62,314 bases of DNA from an uncultured Bacteroidales bacterium (GCA_902779705.1 CACZCR010000008.1:1-62314); one strand, 5' to 3'; counted from the first letter of the stretch, positions 22,563 through 31,927 are shown. Notes: generated by a model not told the origin, from the letters alone. Numbers and translations are program-made.

Positions 22563-24664
22563 CCGAGTATAGTATACTCTTGGTCTCCTCTGAGGATGTA
22601 TAGCACGCCATCTCGAAGGACCTTTCTAATTACCGGGCTTGGCTCGGTAATTATTTGTTCTGTGTCCTCCGGTGGAGTAGGCATCTGGATACCTAACTGA
22701 TAGAGTATGGCATTCTCGATGAGCTGTTTGCCGTCTTGGGTCAGGTGCGCTGTGGAGTATTCGGAGACACCAATCATGATTATATCTCCGGGTAGTATGG
22801 CAATAGCGGATGCCTCGGGTTGGAAGAGTGGGGTAGCCAGCGTCTGAGCTGAGCCTTGCGGCAGGGTCCATTCTGAGATAGCAGTCACGGCATTGGTGTT
22901 GCATTGCGAGAATAGTTGTAGCTCGTTGTCTGTGATGTTCAGCCCTTGGAACAAAGGATGCGATGCATCGGATACCGTCACACTCATGTCGGCGGTATTG
23001 ATGGCTGTTCCCCACGACCATACACCCGGTTTGAGCAGCCAGGGCTTGAGTAAGACCATAGGTTTGTCACAACTTTTGAGGGGCGTGAATCCGGAAGCAG
23101 ACGAGGAGGGCTTGCAGCCAAGGACAATGACCTCATATTCGCTGTAGTCTACAGTCGGGTCGGCTGCTTCGGTCTCGACTATCCACAGGCTGTCGTTCTG
23201 GCGCAGATACGTGAGCAAGGGTTTGTCTTCCGCACAATTGGGAATGGTCACAAACGCCACGGAATGTGTTCCTTCGGGACGAACTGTAGGAACCGTATCT
23301 GTAGTGTCGGGTTTGTGCTCTTCGCCGGGATACTCATAGCATCCCAGATCGGGCGCGGAGCCGTTGTATGTGAGATCCACATCGATACCGGCATCGATGA
23401 GTGCCGATGATGCTTTGAGCCGCATGAAAGTGCCATCAGTCAGTGAACCGTCGGAGGTGCGATGGGCCAAGATTTGGGTGGTATCCAGAGACTGGAAGTC
23501 TGATTTGGAAACCGAGAAGTTTTTGGACCAGGTGTTATGATCATCGTTGGCGACTGTTTGTGCCTTGTACGCATCGCTGTTCTGCGTGGCAAAACTGATA
23601 CAATTGCGTAGAGTGACTGTGCCATAGGCAGTGGTGAAACCGTAGTTGACATTGTTGTCATAGCCGGTGTTGTTGTACAGCCACATTGTTCCATCATTGT
23701 TATTCTGGTCAAAGCCGCGGGCATAGTTACCCACCGCCAGACAGTGGTGGACGACGATCTTGTGGTTTGTATAGTTGCCGCCCATCTTGAATCCATTGCC
23801 GTTGCCTTGACACGGAAACTTATTGAGCGTAATAGTGATGGTGTTGCCATAACGGTCTTTCATTGTGGTACCTACTTTGGAGTCGAACCAAGACTTGTCC
23901 ACTCCTATCGCGCGCGGGTGCGCAGACATATCATAATAAGGTGAACCGTTTTGGTAGCATACGCAATTCTCGATCACGGTATTGGATGTGCTGACGCGTT
24001 GGAAGAAATCCCATCCGTCGTCGGAGTTGTTCCAAGCGCGACAGCCTATGTAGTGGTTGCCCGCTCCGGTGAACTGTTTGTCGGCAAACCCATCGGCATT
24101 ACCACCGAAGTTAGCAGTCGTGCCGGACATAGTCTCATAGTCAAAATTGTCATGGCTGTCGACGTTTTTGATGATGTTGTTACCTCCCTCTTTCATCTGG
24201 CACCCGGTATCGGCCGAGCCGTAGATGTCGAGGTTCTCAAAGAGGCAATAACTGCCGTAGTTGATCAGGTTGTTCTTACCCGAATAGCGGAGCGTGAGGT
24301 TCTTGATATGCAGATAAGTACATGTGTTTTTGATCTGCAGTCCACGTTTGCCATAAGCGGTTTGACGGAAGTCGAGAATGGCGTCGTATGTGCCGCTGCG
24401 GTTGATGCCTTCGTAGCCGGAGATAACGATGCGCTTGGAGGCAGTGCCGTTGAGGGAGTTGATATCGGTTGTAAGCAGGTCATATTGTCCGCTGAACAGG
24501 TATATTGTATCACCCGGCATACTTAGTTTCTTGAGTCCATCAGCAAAAGAACATGGATTGTTATACGTGCCGTTGCCTGTTCCGCTTGGTGAAGCATAAT
24601 AGGTAGCAGCGCTCAGGCTGACGGTCAATAGCGTTGTTGTGATAAAAAGAAAAGAACGTTTCAT
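22553..24664 (-). CDS. Secreted PL9-type pectate lyase with C-terminal sorting-like tail
   Basis: A 703-residue secreted protein. A signal peptide (MKRSFLFITTTLLTVSLSAA) is followed by a right-handed beta-helix with the PL9 signature: DGWDFFQRV, GNGFKMGGN with the presumed catalytic Lys, VHHCLAVGNYARGFDQNNN and NYGF. PL9 enzymes cut pectate or rhamnogalacturonan by beta-elimination. A second region, ~470-680, resembles no family I can name. The end (VIRKVLRDGVLYILRGD) looks like the short C-terminal tails of exported Bacteroidales proteins. ATG 24664 overlaps the glycosyltransferase stop (ATGA) and begins the signal peptide, deciding against longer starts. Confidence 0.82.
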   Translation of the reverse strand: MKRSFLFITTTLLTVSLSAATYYASPSGTGNGTYNNPCSFADGLKKLSMPGDTIYLFSGQYDLLTTDINSLNGTASKRIVISGYEGINRSGTYDAILDFRQTAYGKRGLQIKNTCTYLHIKNLTLRYSGKNNLINYGSYCLFENLDIYGSADTGCQMKEGGNNIIKNVDSHDNFDYETMSGTTANFGGNADGFADKQFTGAGNHYIGCRAWNNSDDGWDFFQRVSTSNTVIENCVCYQNGSPYYDMSAHPRAIGVDKSWFDSKVGTTMKDRYGNTITITLNKFPCQGNGNGFKMGGNYTNHKIVVHHCLAVGNYARGFDQNNNDGTMWLYNNTGYDNNVNYGFTTAYGTVTLRNCISFATQNSDAYKAQTVANDDHNTWSKNFSVSKSDFQSLDTTQILAHRTSDGSLTDGTFMRLKASSALIDAGIDVDLTYNGSAPDLGCYEYPGEEHKPDTTDTVPTVRPEGTHSVAFVTIPNCAEDKPLLTYLRQNDSLWIVETEAADPTVDYSEYEVIVLGCKPSSSASGFTPLKSCDKPMVLLKPWLLKPGVWSWGTAINTADMSVTVSDASHPLFQGLNITDNELQLFSQCNTNAVTAISEWTLPQGSAQTLATPLFQPEASAIAILPGDIIMIGVSEYSTAHLTQDGKQLIENAILYQLGIQMPTPPEDTEQIITEPSPVIRKVLRDGVLYILRGDQEYTILGHF

Positions 24665-25377
24665 CGTAATATAAAATGACATTGTAAACGAATAATGGTG
24701 TACCATAGAATCAACTTGCCTCTGAGGTTTGCTTCTTTGGTTTTCTCCCGTAGCATCTCTATTACGGCCCGGCGTGCCTCGGGATGCGGCACAGAGGTTG
24801 TACTGTTCGGATTGAGGGTGTATATATACCCGGCATAGTTGATACGTCGGCATTTCGCTCCGCTCATCCACAGGTCCGCGGAGAAGAGCACATCCTCATA
24901 GATGAACCCCGGCGCAAACTGCTGTTTGGCAATCGTCTCGCGGCGATACAGACGCATGCAAGGCGAGGTGAACTGATAGGGATGGCAGGGAAGGTTCCCT
25001 TTAGGCAACTTGTTCTGCGCCGGAATACTCCGTTTATAGCCGCTCTGCACATAGTCCACGCCGTCGATAGCCGCCATGTGCCGTTCACACCAATCGGGCT
25101 CTAACTGATCGTCTGCGTCCACGAAGGCGATATATTCGCCGTGGCTCTTGGCCATCCCTACGTTCCGCGCGACAGACTGCCCTGCGTGCGGTTGTTGCAG
25201 CACGACCACACGCTTGTTTTGCTTGGCAAAGGCTTGTGCGATCGCCAAACTGCCGTCTGTGCTGCTGTCGTCCACTAAGACAATCTCGATGTCCGGACAA
25301 GTCTGCGCCAACAGACTCTCCACACAGGCCTTGAGGTAGTGCTCGGCGTTAAAGATGGGTACAATAATACTGATCAT
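24661..25377 (-). CDS. Family 2 glycosyltransferase
   Basis: A 238-residue GT-A enzyme: ISIIVPIFNAEHYL at the start, LVDDSSTDGS, and the metal-binding FVDADDQLEPDW (DxD). It transfers a sugar from a nucleotide donor in the cytoplasm, likely for a surface glycan. It has its own promoter upstream and is translationally coupled to the secreted pectate lyase, an unusual pairing. Length is short for GT2 and no membrane helix is present. Confidence 0.85.
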   Translation of the reverse strand: MISIIVPIFNAEHYLKACVESLLAQTCPDIEIVLVDDSSTDGSLAIAQAFAKQNKRVVVLQQPHAGQSVARNVGMAKSHGEYIAFVDADDQLEPDWCERHMAAIDGVDYVQSGYKRSIPAQNKLPKGNLPCHPYQFTSPCMRLYRRETIAKQQFAPGFIYEDVLFSADLWMSGAKCRRINYAGYIYTLNPNSTTSVPHPEARRAVIEMLREKTKEANLRGKLILWYTIIRLQCHFILR

Positions 25378-25394
25378 AGTGCCTTTTTGCGCAG

Positions 25395-25426
25395 CAAAAG
25401 TACAACTATTTTTTTATATACGCAAA
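25395..25426 (-). promoter_or_regulatory. Promoter of the glycosyltransferase-PL9 pair
   Basis: On the minus strand, TTTG (25426-25423), a 20-nt spacer and TACTTTTG (25402-25395), about 17 nt before the start codon. It diverges from the promoter at 25463-25494. Confidence 0.75.
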
Positions 25427-25462
25427 TTTTTTGGACAAAAAGTACGCAATTATTCAATAAAA

Positions 25463-25494
25463 TTTGTGTAAGTGCAAAAAAAACACTACTTTTG
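25463..25494 (+). promoter_or_regulatory. Promoter of the ATP-grasp operon, near-leaderless
   Basis: TTTG at 25463-25466, 20-nt spacer, TACTTTTG at 25487-25494. The start codon begins at 25499, only four bases later, so the transcript probably has no or almost no 5' leader. Confidence 0.75.
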
Positions 25495-25498
25495 CAGC

Positions 25499-26542
25499 AT
25501 GAATATACTTTTGACAGGAGTCGGGGCACCCGGCGTGCAAGGTACGATTTATGCGTTGCGTGCGCTTCAGGGACGTATCATCGGCACAGACGCCGATGAG
25601 ATGGCGGTTGGCCAATATCTCTGTGATGAATTCTTCTCTATCGCAAAGGCGAAGGAGACGGAGAGGTATCTGAGTGATCTGATGTCTCTGTGCAAAGAAA
25701 AGCAGGTTGATTGTATCGTTCCACAGAATACGGCAGAATTATCCGTTCTTGCCGAGCACAAAAGCGCGTTCGAGCAAATAGGCACGAAGGTCCTTGTGTC
25801 GGAAAAACAAAGTATTGCCGATGCCAATAACAAGTACCGTTTATTGTGCAAAGCACAAGAATTGGCTATTCCGACGGGTTCGTTCTCTCTCTGCTCCGAT
25901 TTCGAGCAACTGGCCGACCAGGTTGCTTGGCGTCGCGAGGCAGGGTTGTTGACAGTCGTCAAGCCGCCGTGCGGCAACGGATCGCGCGGCGTGCGGGTGA
26001 TCATTGCGGGCGAGGGGAGGAACTGCAAGGAGGATTTTTATAATTCCAAGCCTTCTTCGCTATACTGTACCTTAGAAGAATTGCATGCCGTTTTGGGCGA
26101 TCAGTTTCCGGAATTGCTGGTAATGGACTATCTGCCGGGAGAGGAATATACGGTAGATGTGTTGCGTACAGGCCGGCAGTTTGTCGCGTTGCCCCGTAAG
26201 CGCGAAGCGATGCGGAGCGGTATCACGTTCAGGGCTTCTTTAGAAAAAAATGAAGCGATTATGGATGCCGTAGAAAAACTGAGCGAGGCATTGGATTTGC
26301 GTTATTGTTTCGGCTTTCAGTTCAAGAAGGATGCAGACGGAAAACCGGTGTTGCTGGAGTGCAACCCGCGTGTGCAAGGCACGATGGTCATGTCGGCAAT
26401 GGCCGGGGCCAATATCATTGCGGCAGCAGTCCGGGATTGTCTGCAACTGCCGTCGCAGCCCATGCAGATCGATTGGAACACGCGACTGATACGGTATTGG
26501 GGAGCTATCGGAGTCAATGAGGCAGGAGTGGTCAAAATATAA
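25499..26542 (+). CDS. ATP-grasp enzyme (carbamoyl-phosphate-synthase-like)
   Basis: A 347-residue ATP-grasp ligase: N-terminal Rossmann-like MNILLTGVGAPGVQGT, ATP-binding VVKPPCGNGSRGVRV, metal site VLLECNPRVQGTMVM. Such stand-alone proteins join a carboxylate to an amine or activate it for glycan or peptide modification. ATG 25499 begins the first strand and is forced by the promoter just upstream. The stop overlaps the following HAD gene by 26 nt. Its neighbours (HAD, PIG-L deacetylase, glycosyltransferase, polysaccharide deacetylase) suggest surface-glycan decoration; substrate unknown. Confidence 0.82.
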   Translation: MNILLTGVGAPGVQGTIYALRALQGRIIGTDADEMAVGQYLCDEFFSIAKAKETERYLSDLMSLCKEKQVDCIVPQNTAELSVLAEHKSAFEQIGTKVLVSEKQSIADANNKYRLLCKAQELAIPTGSFSLCSDFEQLADQVAWRREAGLLTVVKPPCGNGSRGVRVIIAGEGRNCKEDFYNSKPSSLYCTLEELHAVLGDQFPELLVMDYLPGEEYTVDVLRTGRQFVALPRKREAMRSGITFRASLEKNEAIMDAVEKLSEALDLRYCFGFQFKKDADGKPVLLECNPRVQGTMVMSAMAGANIIAAAVRDCLQLPSQPMQIDWNTRLIRYWGAIGVNEAGVVKI

Positions 26543-27101
26543 GTTAGTGGTCTTTGATCTCGATAACACGCTGTATCGCGAGACGGATTATTTGTTTGCA
26601 GCCTATCGCCGCATTGCGGAAAGGTGCGCTGCTGACCCTCCAACCGCAGAGGAGTATTATTCGTATCTGTGTACTTCTTTTACTCGGGAGGGCAGAACGG
26701 ATTTATTCCAACGGTTCAAAGACCGATATGCGGTCGCGCTAAGCATTCCGCAGATGCTCGAAATACTGCGAACAACCGAATGTGCGCTCCCTATCTATCC
26801 GGCGAAGAAAGACCTGATAGCGCAGCTGCTTGAGAAAGGAAAGAAGGTCGCGATCCTGACCAACGGAAACAGTCAGCAGCAACGGCAGAAAATAGCTAAC
26901 TTGCAGATAAAGGAGTTGTTCCCGCAGCTGACTGTAGTCTATGCCTCGGAGATTGAGAGCAAGCCCTCGCCCCGCGCGTTGCAACAACTGATGGTGCAAA
27001 CAGGTGTACGGCCGGAAGAAACAATCTTCGTGGGAGACGGCGAGACGGATTGCCAAACGGCCGCGAACGCAGGAGTGGATTTTGTATATACAACCGAATA
27101 A
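26517..27101 (+). CDS. HAD-family hydrolase
   Basis: A 194-residue HAD phosphatase of the pyrophosphatase/phosphoglycolate type: motif I FDLDNTLYRE (residues ~13-22), cap helices, motif II ILTNGNS, Lys in IESKPSP, motif IV FVGDGETDCQTAANAG. It removes phosphate from a small metabolite. It overlaps the ATP-grasp gene by 26 nt and ends 8 nt before the PIG-L start, so the three genes form one unit. Confidence 0.85.
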   Translation: MRQEWSKYKLVVFDLDNTLYRETDYLFAAYRRIAERCAADPPTAEEYYSYLCTSFTREGRTDLFQRFKDRYAVALSIPQMLEILRTTECALPIYPAKKDLIAQLLEKGKKVAILTNGNSQQQRQKIANLQIKELFPQLTVVYASEIESKPSPRALQQLMVQTGVRPEETIFVGDGETDCQTAANAGVDFVYTTE

Positions 27102-27109
27102 AAACAGAT

Positions 27110-27748
27110 ATGTTATTCAAAGAAATTAAACGAGTGTTAGTGCTCGCTCCGCATACTGATGATGGAGAATTAGGTATGGGCGGAACCATTCATAAGTTGT
27201 TAAAGGAAGGCAAGCAGGTGACCTATGTGGCCTTTTCTACGGCTTCCAAGTCGCTGCCTGCAGGTATGCCGGCAGACACCTTGAAGAATGAAGTGAGGAA
27301 TGCGACACGTGCGCTCGGTATCCATCCGCAAAACCTGGTTATATACGACTATGAAGTACGCGAACTCAATTATGTTCGTCAGCAGATTCTGGAGAAACTG
27401 ATCGAGTTGCGCGAGCAGCTTCATCCGGATATCGTGTTTATCCCGAGTACGCACGACGTGCATCAGGATCATCAGACCATTGCACAGGAAGCGATTCGCG
27501 CCTTTAAGAACACAACGCTCTTAGGCTACGAGTTGATCTGGAATAATCTGACCTTCAACACGCAGTGTTTTGTGGAACTGAATGAAGACGATTTGTCGGC
27601 GAAGCACCAAGCGCTCGCCGAGTATCACTCGCAAAAGGGAAAGAGTTATATGTCCGAGGACTTCATTCGTTCGCAAGCCCTCACACGGGGTGTGCAAGCA
27701 GGACTGCCGTTCGCGGAAGTGTTTGAAGTGACGCGCCTATTTTTGTAA
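27110..27748 (+). CDS. PIG-L-family LmbE-like deacetylase
   Basis: A 212-residue zinc deacetylase: the metal-binding motif APHTDDGELGMGG (residues ~14-26) and a distal HDVHQDHQTIA His pair. Family members remove acetyl groups from GlcNAc-containing compounds. The upstream in-frame start would lie inside the HAD gene, so ATG 27110 is used. Its end overlaps the convergent glycosyltransferase gene by 12 nt with no terminator between them. In context it likely trims a sugar of the surface-glycan pathway. Confidence 0.86.
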   Translation: MLFKEIKRVLVLAPHTDDGELGMGGTIHKLLKEGKQVTYVAFSTASKSLPAGMPADTLKNEVRNATRALGIHPQNLVIYDYEVRELNYVRQQILEKLIELREQLHPDIVFIPSTHDVHQDHQTIAQEAIRAFKNTTLLGYELIWNNLTFNTQCFVELNEDDLSAKHQALAEYHSQKGKSYMSEDFIRSQALTRGVQAGLPFAEVFEVTRLFL

Positions 27749-28939
27749 ACGCAAGAAGATATGCTCCCATAACTCCGCCTGATATTGGCGGGAATAAAGC
27801 GCTTTCTTCTCTCGTACGACAGCCTGACGGGTAAATCTGTTCTTTTGCCATTCGGCATATTTGTCAAGGATAAACGCAACGACTTCTTCTGCGGTCGTAG
27901 CGGAGAGGCCCGCGTTGGTCTCTTTTATTACCTGCGCCAGGCATTCCTCATCGCTGGTGACGCACAGTACCGGTTTTTCCACGCCCAAAGCTTCAAAGAA
28001 TTTGGTGGTCATCTTGCCGTGACCGCTTTCTTTGCCGGCTCGGTTGGTGAGCACCAGACAAATAGAGGCATGCTGCAAGGTGGGCGCGATGCGCTCCTGC
28101 GGGATGATGCCGTGATAGTGCATGTACGCTTCGACGCCTTCTTGCAGCGCTAAAGCGCGAATCAGTTGTTCGCTTGCCGGATCGGTGTACCAACTGACAG
28201 AAAGTTCTTTGGGCGATAGGGATAATTGTTTGAGCGCTTGGAACAACAAAATCGGGTCTTGTTGCGGGGCCGGAAAGACTTTGCCGGTATATACGATGTC
28301 AAAAGTCTTTGTCGGAATGTCTTGCGGCACAAACACATGACTGTCATAGCCGTTGTACACCAACGAACAGGGCTTGGGCGTGATCGAGCGAATCAGTTCA
28401 ATATGCCACGGGGATACGGAAGTGATGGCGTCGGCGCGTTGCAATTCTCTGTTCCGGCGGCGTATGTTCTGACGGATATACAATGCCGCAAAAGGCTTTA
28501 ACCAAGGCTTGTGATGACTCAGATACAGCATTTGATTGGCCGGCGCCTGCTCCACCATGTCTCTTAAATCCACCACACAAGGAATATGAAGTTTTCGGGC
28601 TATCCGGTTGGCTGTACGAAGAGGAAAGGTGTGGAACGAGGTGCAGAAGACCAAATCGTATTTCTGCTCACGGATAATGTGTTTTACCTCGCGTTCGAAG
28701 GCCCGTTCTTTCCAATTGAACAGCATCGTTCCTATATTCTTGATGGTCCAATCGGCAAAGCCGGCTTTATATAAAGACACCTCATCGATCGGGTACTCAT
28801 GCGCAAAAGTGATAGGATCCGCCTTCTCGCAGATCACGCGGACAGCATGTCCCTTTTGCGTTAAGTATTCGCACAATAATCGTAGACGCGGCTTGTATGC
28901 CGGGGCTGAGAATCCGTCCGATAAGATGAGTATGTTCAT
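27737..28939 (-). CDS. Family 4 glycosyltransferase
   Basis: A 400-residue GT-B enzyme: N-terminal domain beginning MNILILSDGFSAPAYKPR, a linker near residue 215 (FDIVYTGKVFPAPQQDP), and C-terminal nucleotide-binding segments (KMTTKFFEALGVEKPVLCV, with the E-x7-E-like site). It should add a sugar to a lipid-linked glycan at the inner membrane. It is the last gene of the ten-gene minus-strand run; its start overlaps the deacetylase stop by ATGA. Confidence 0.85.
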   Translation of the reverse strand: MNILILSDGFSAPAYKPRLRLLCEYLTQKGHAVRVICEKADPITFAHEYPIDEVSLYKAGFADWTIKNIGTMLFNWKERAFEREVKHIIREQKYDLVFCTSFHTFPLRTANRIARKLHIPCVVDLRDMVEQAPANQMLYLSHHKPWLKPFAALYIRQNIRRRNRELQRADAITSVSPWHIELIRSITPKPCSLVYNGYDSHVFVPQDIPTKTFDIVYTGKVFPAPQQDPILLFQALKQLSLSPKELSVSWYTDPASEQLIRALALQEGVEAYMHYHGIIPQERIAPTLQHASICLVLTNRAGKESGHGKMTTKFFEALGVEKPVLCVTSDEECLAQVIKETNAGLSATTAEEVVAFILDKYAEWQKNRFTRQAVVREKKALYSRQYQAELWEHIFLRLQK

Positions 28940-30105
28940 GCCAGAAGAGTGATGATTTTGCTGTATAATGAAGCGTGATAGGTGGTAGGCAACAGATTGC
29001 TGTTATGCCATAAGATGCAGAGGTCGCCGTGATGCATTCGCACTTTGTCTATGATCTGCTGGCAAAGATAGTATGCCTCGTCTTCGGTTAGATGCATATA
29101 GTTCTCGTTGCTCAGCGTCGTATCCATGATCATAAGCGGATGGAGGGTGAGTTGTGTTAGCTGCATTTGCTCTGGGTCGATCCATCTGACGGCTCGTGTG
29201 GTTTGCAAGCGGAATCCTGCTCGGTCAGCGAAGCCCATAGTGAAATCATCGGTATAGCCCAGTTGGTGGATTAGTCGCATCTTGAGGAACGGACAGCGCA
29301 GATAGTGGAAACGCTGATAGACGGTAGGATGTTCGACCGTTTTGTCCAACGTGATGCGCTGAGCCATATTGTAATAGCTGTTGTGAATGCCGGTATAAGC
29401 TCCGTTGCGCAGCAAGTAGGCGTTGAGTTGATGAAAATCTTCGCCCTTCAGCCAATACTGCGGATAGTCATAGCCTAAGCCGGAAGTCATTTTGACAAAA
29501 TAGATAGGCTGTGCATTTGCCACTTTTTTGTCTTGCTCTACGAGCCATGGGAACGTATACAGCGGATCATTATGGATGTTCTTCCACGATGCGAGTACTT
29601 GTCGCCATTCTCCTCGTTTGAATCCTCCAAGGGCACCTCTCAGATGCCGATATTGCGTCATCGAGTCGATGTCATGGGTGAGGTAGATATTGTTAAACCC
29701 GGTAGAAGGGAAGGACTCATTCAGGCACTTGAGCAGTAGTCGAGCATACTCGTCCAGCAGGGGGATAAGCAAGCGGCTGTTTTTGCCTAGTATGGAATAT
29801 TGTGCCAAGAATCGTCCGTGTTCATCCCGTTGGGTGTTGATTACCTCTTCGGCGCGGGAGATAAAGAAGAATGCGGTATATACGATGTCTGTATGAATGA
29901 TATACTTACCCTTGGCCGGACAGCTGACGACCGGCTTATTCATATCCGGCAGGATGATGTCTTTGCCCAGATGGCCGTTAGGCAAGATGATGACATCGTA
30001 TTGGTCATGCTGGGTTACATCGGCAGTATAAGCCACTCGTTGAGCAGCTTGCGGACGTTCATAGCATAGCCATGAGATGATATATTGTACAATCTCATTC
30101 TTCAT
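28936..30105 (-). CDS. Polysaccharide-deacetylase-like protein (DUF7033 type)
   Basis: A 389-residue protein with an N-terminal domain of the DUF7033 kind and a deacetylase-like barrel marked by IYLTHDIDSM (the HD-D metal motif, residues ~140) and later IHNSYYNMA and ILWHNS. It lacks a signal peptide, so it probably acts in the cytoplasm or at the inner face of the membrane on a glycan precursor. It overlaps the ABC-F stop by 11 nt and the glycosyltransferase start by 4 nt. Confidence 0.72.
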   Translation of the reverse strand: MKNEIVQYIISWLCYERPQAAQRVAYTADVTQHDQYDVIILPNGHLGKDIILPDMNKPVVSCPAKGKYIIHTDIVYTAFFFISRAEEVINTQRDEHGRFLAQYSILGKNSRLLIPLLDEYARLLLKCLNESFPSTGFNNIYLTHDIDSMTQYRHLRGALGGFKRGEWRQVLASWKNIHNDPLYTFPWLVEQDKKVANAQPIYFVKMTSGLGYDYPQYWLKGEDFHQLNAYLLRNGAYTGIHNSYYNMAQRITLDKTVEHPTVYQRFHYLRCPFLKMRLIHQLGYTDDFTMGFADRAGFRLQTTRAVRWIDPEQMQLTQLTLHPLMIMDTTLSNENYMHLTEDEAYYLCQQIIDKVRMHHGDLCILWHNSNLLPTTYHASLYSKIITLLA

Positions 30106-31927
30106 TTAATATCTCCCATTCGTATAGTTTCTGTTCGATTTGATGTTTGACAGACTCGTATTTCTGGAACATCTCCTGAGTCTGGTTTTCCGGTGAAGAG
30201 AGTAGCTGCTCTATATCCGCTTGCTGCGCTTCCAGGGCGGCTATTTCCTCTTCGGTTTTGGCTATTTGTTTCTCTTTCTTGCGTTTCTCAGCCGCCGCTG
30301 CTTTCTGGGCAGCATAGCTGATAGCTCCGTTCTGATCGGCTTTGCCTATAGGACCGCTATCGCTGCACGACCGCTTTGCTGTAGGACCGTTGTTTGGACT
30401 GTTAGATTTTTTCTCCAGTTCTTGGAGAGTGCTCATCTTTTTGGCTCGTAGAAAATCGTATATACCACCCAAGTGTTCTTTGACTTTGCCGCCTCCAAAC
30501 TCATACACTTTGCTTACCAGTCCATCCAAGAAGTCGCGGTCATGACTAACACAAATGACCGTTCCGTTGAAGTCTTGGAGGGCGGCTTTGAGTACATCCT
30601 TGGACGGCATATCCAGATGGTTGGTAGGCTCGTCCAGTATAAGCAGGTTGCAAGGCTCCAGCAGCAGTCGTATCATCGCCAGACGGCTACGTTCGCCTCC
30701 GGAGAGCACTTTGACCTTCTTCTCGCTCGCCTCGCCGCCGAACATAAAGGCACCGAGTATGTCGCGTATCTTGGTTCGTATATCGCCCACAGCAACATAA
30801 TCTATGGTATCGAACACCGTTAGGTTCTCGTCCAATAGAGCTGCTTGGTTCTGCGCAAAGTAGCCTATCTTGACATTATGACCAATCTTGAGTGTGCCGA
30901 GGTAGTCCAGCTGTCCCATAATACATTTGACGAGTGTGGTCTTGCCTTCTCCGTTCTTGCCGACAAAGGCCACTTTCTCGCCGCGCTTGATGGTGAAGGT
31001 GACGTCATGGAAGACATTGTGTTCGCCAAAGTCTTTGCGCAGGTCTTCTACAATCAGCGGATAGTCGCCGCTACGAGGTGCAGGCGGGAAACGTAGGTGG
31101 AGCCGGCTGGTGTCTTCTATGTCAACCTCCAGGCGCTCCAGTTTGTTGAGTTGCTTGATACGGCTTTGTACCTGTACAGCCTTGGTGGCTTTGTATCGGA
31201 AGCGCTCGATGAAAGCTTCCGTGTCTTCTATCATCTTCTGTTGGTTGAGATAGGCGCGTACTTGTTGCTCGTGGCGTTCCTGACGAAGCGTGACAAACTG
31301 AGAGTAGGGGACATTGTAATCGTAGATGCGTCCCAAAGTGATCTCTATGGTGCGTGTGGTGACATGGTCGAGGAATGCACGATCATGGCTAACCAGTAGT
31401 ACGGCGCTGGGACTGTTTTTGAGAAACTCTTCCAACCACTGAATAGACTCTATATCCAGATGGTTGGTGGGCTCGTCGAGCATCAGAAGGTCGGGGTGGC
31501 GAAGTAGTATCTTGGCCAACTCGATGCGCATTCTCCAACCGCCGGAGAACTCCGATACAGGACGATCAAAATCGCGTCGCTCAAAGCCAAGACCTATGAT
31601 GGTTCGATCCATCTCGGCGATGAAACGTGCCTCGTCGATAGCACCTTCCGGTTGCTCATGATAAACGGTCATTACATCTTCGCGAAGTGTCAAGCCGTCT
31701 TGATGTAGCATCACTTGCGGTAAGTATCCGATAGTCATGCCATTCTCTTTGGCTATGCGTCCGGATGTGGGCTGATACTCGCCGGCAATCAGACGTAGTA
31801 GCGTAGTTTTTCCTACGCCGTTTTTGCCGACAAGCGCGATGCGATCTCTACGGTTGATTAGTAGCGATATATCATCCAGTATGGGCCGAGAGGCAAATTC
31901 TATGGATAGGTGTTCAATGCTTAGCAT
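30095..31927 (-). CDS. ABC-F family ribosome-associated ATPase
   Basis: A 610-residue protein with two ABC ATPase domains and no membrane part: Walker A VGKNGVGKTTLL and VGKNGEGKTTLV, signatures FSGGWRMRIE and LSGGERSRLA, and two LDEPTNHLD Walker B blocks, with the ABC-F linker between. Members act on the ribosome E site in translation stress or antibiotic protection. The C-terminal basic coiled coil (AAAAEKRKKEKQ) is present. Just before it lies a low-complexity stretch encoded by a 17-nt triple repeat (30340-30389). Its start overlaps the transferase stop by 14 nt. Confidence 0.88.
   Translation of the reverse strand: MLSIEHLSIEFASRPILDDISLLINRRDRIALVGKNGVGKTTLLRLIAGEYQPTSGRIAKENGMTIGYLPQVMLHQDGLTLREDVMTVYHEQPEGAIDEARFIAEMDRTIIGLGFERRDFDRPVSEFSGGWRMRIELAKILLRHPDLLMLDEPTNHLDIESIQWLEEFLKNSPSAVLLVSHDRAFLDHVTTRTIEITLGRIYDYNVPYSQFVTLRQERHEQQVRAYLNQQKMIEDTEAFIERFRYKATKAVQVQSRIKQLNKLERLEVDIEDTSRLHLRFPPAPRSGDYPLIVEDLRKDFGEHNVFHDVTFTIKRGEKVAFVGKNGEGKTTLVKCIMGQLDYLGTLKIGHNVKIGYFAQNQAALLDENLTVFDTIDYVAVGDIRTKIRDILGAFMFGGEASEKKVKVLSGGERSRLAMIRLLLEPCNLLILDEPTNHLDMPSKDVLKAALQDFNGTVICVSHDRDFLDGLVSKVYEFGGGKVKEHLGGIYDFLRAKKMSTLQELEKKSNSPNNGPTAKRSCSDSGPIGKADQNGAISYAAQKAAAAEKRKKEKQIAKTEEEIAALEAQQADIEQLLSSPENQTQEMFQKYESVKHQIEQKLYEWEILNEE
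30340..30389 (-). repeat. 17-nt triple repeat inside the ABC-F gene
   Basis: Three imperfect copies (17, 17 and 16 nt) of a unit of the type CTTTGCCTATAGGACCG on the plus strand. In frame they encode a Gly/Ser/Lys-rich stretch (NGPTAKRSCSDSGPIGKA) between the second ATPase domain and the C-terminal coiled coil. Confidence 0.6.
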
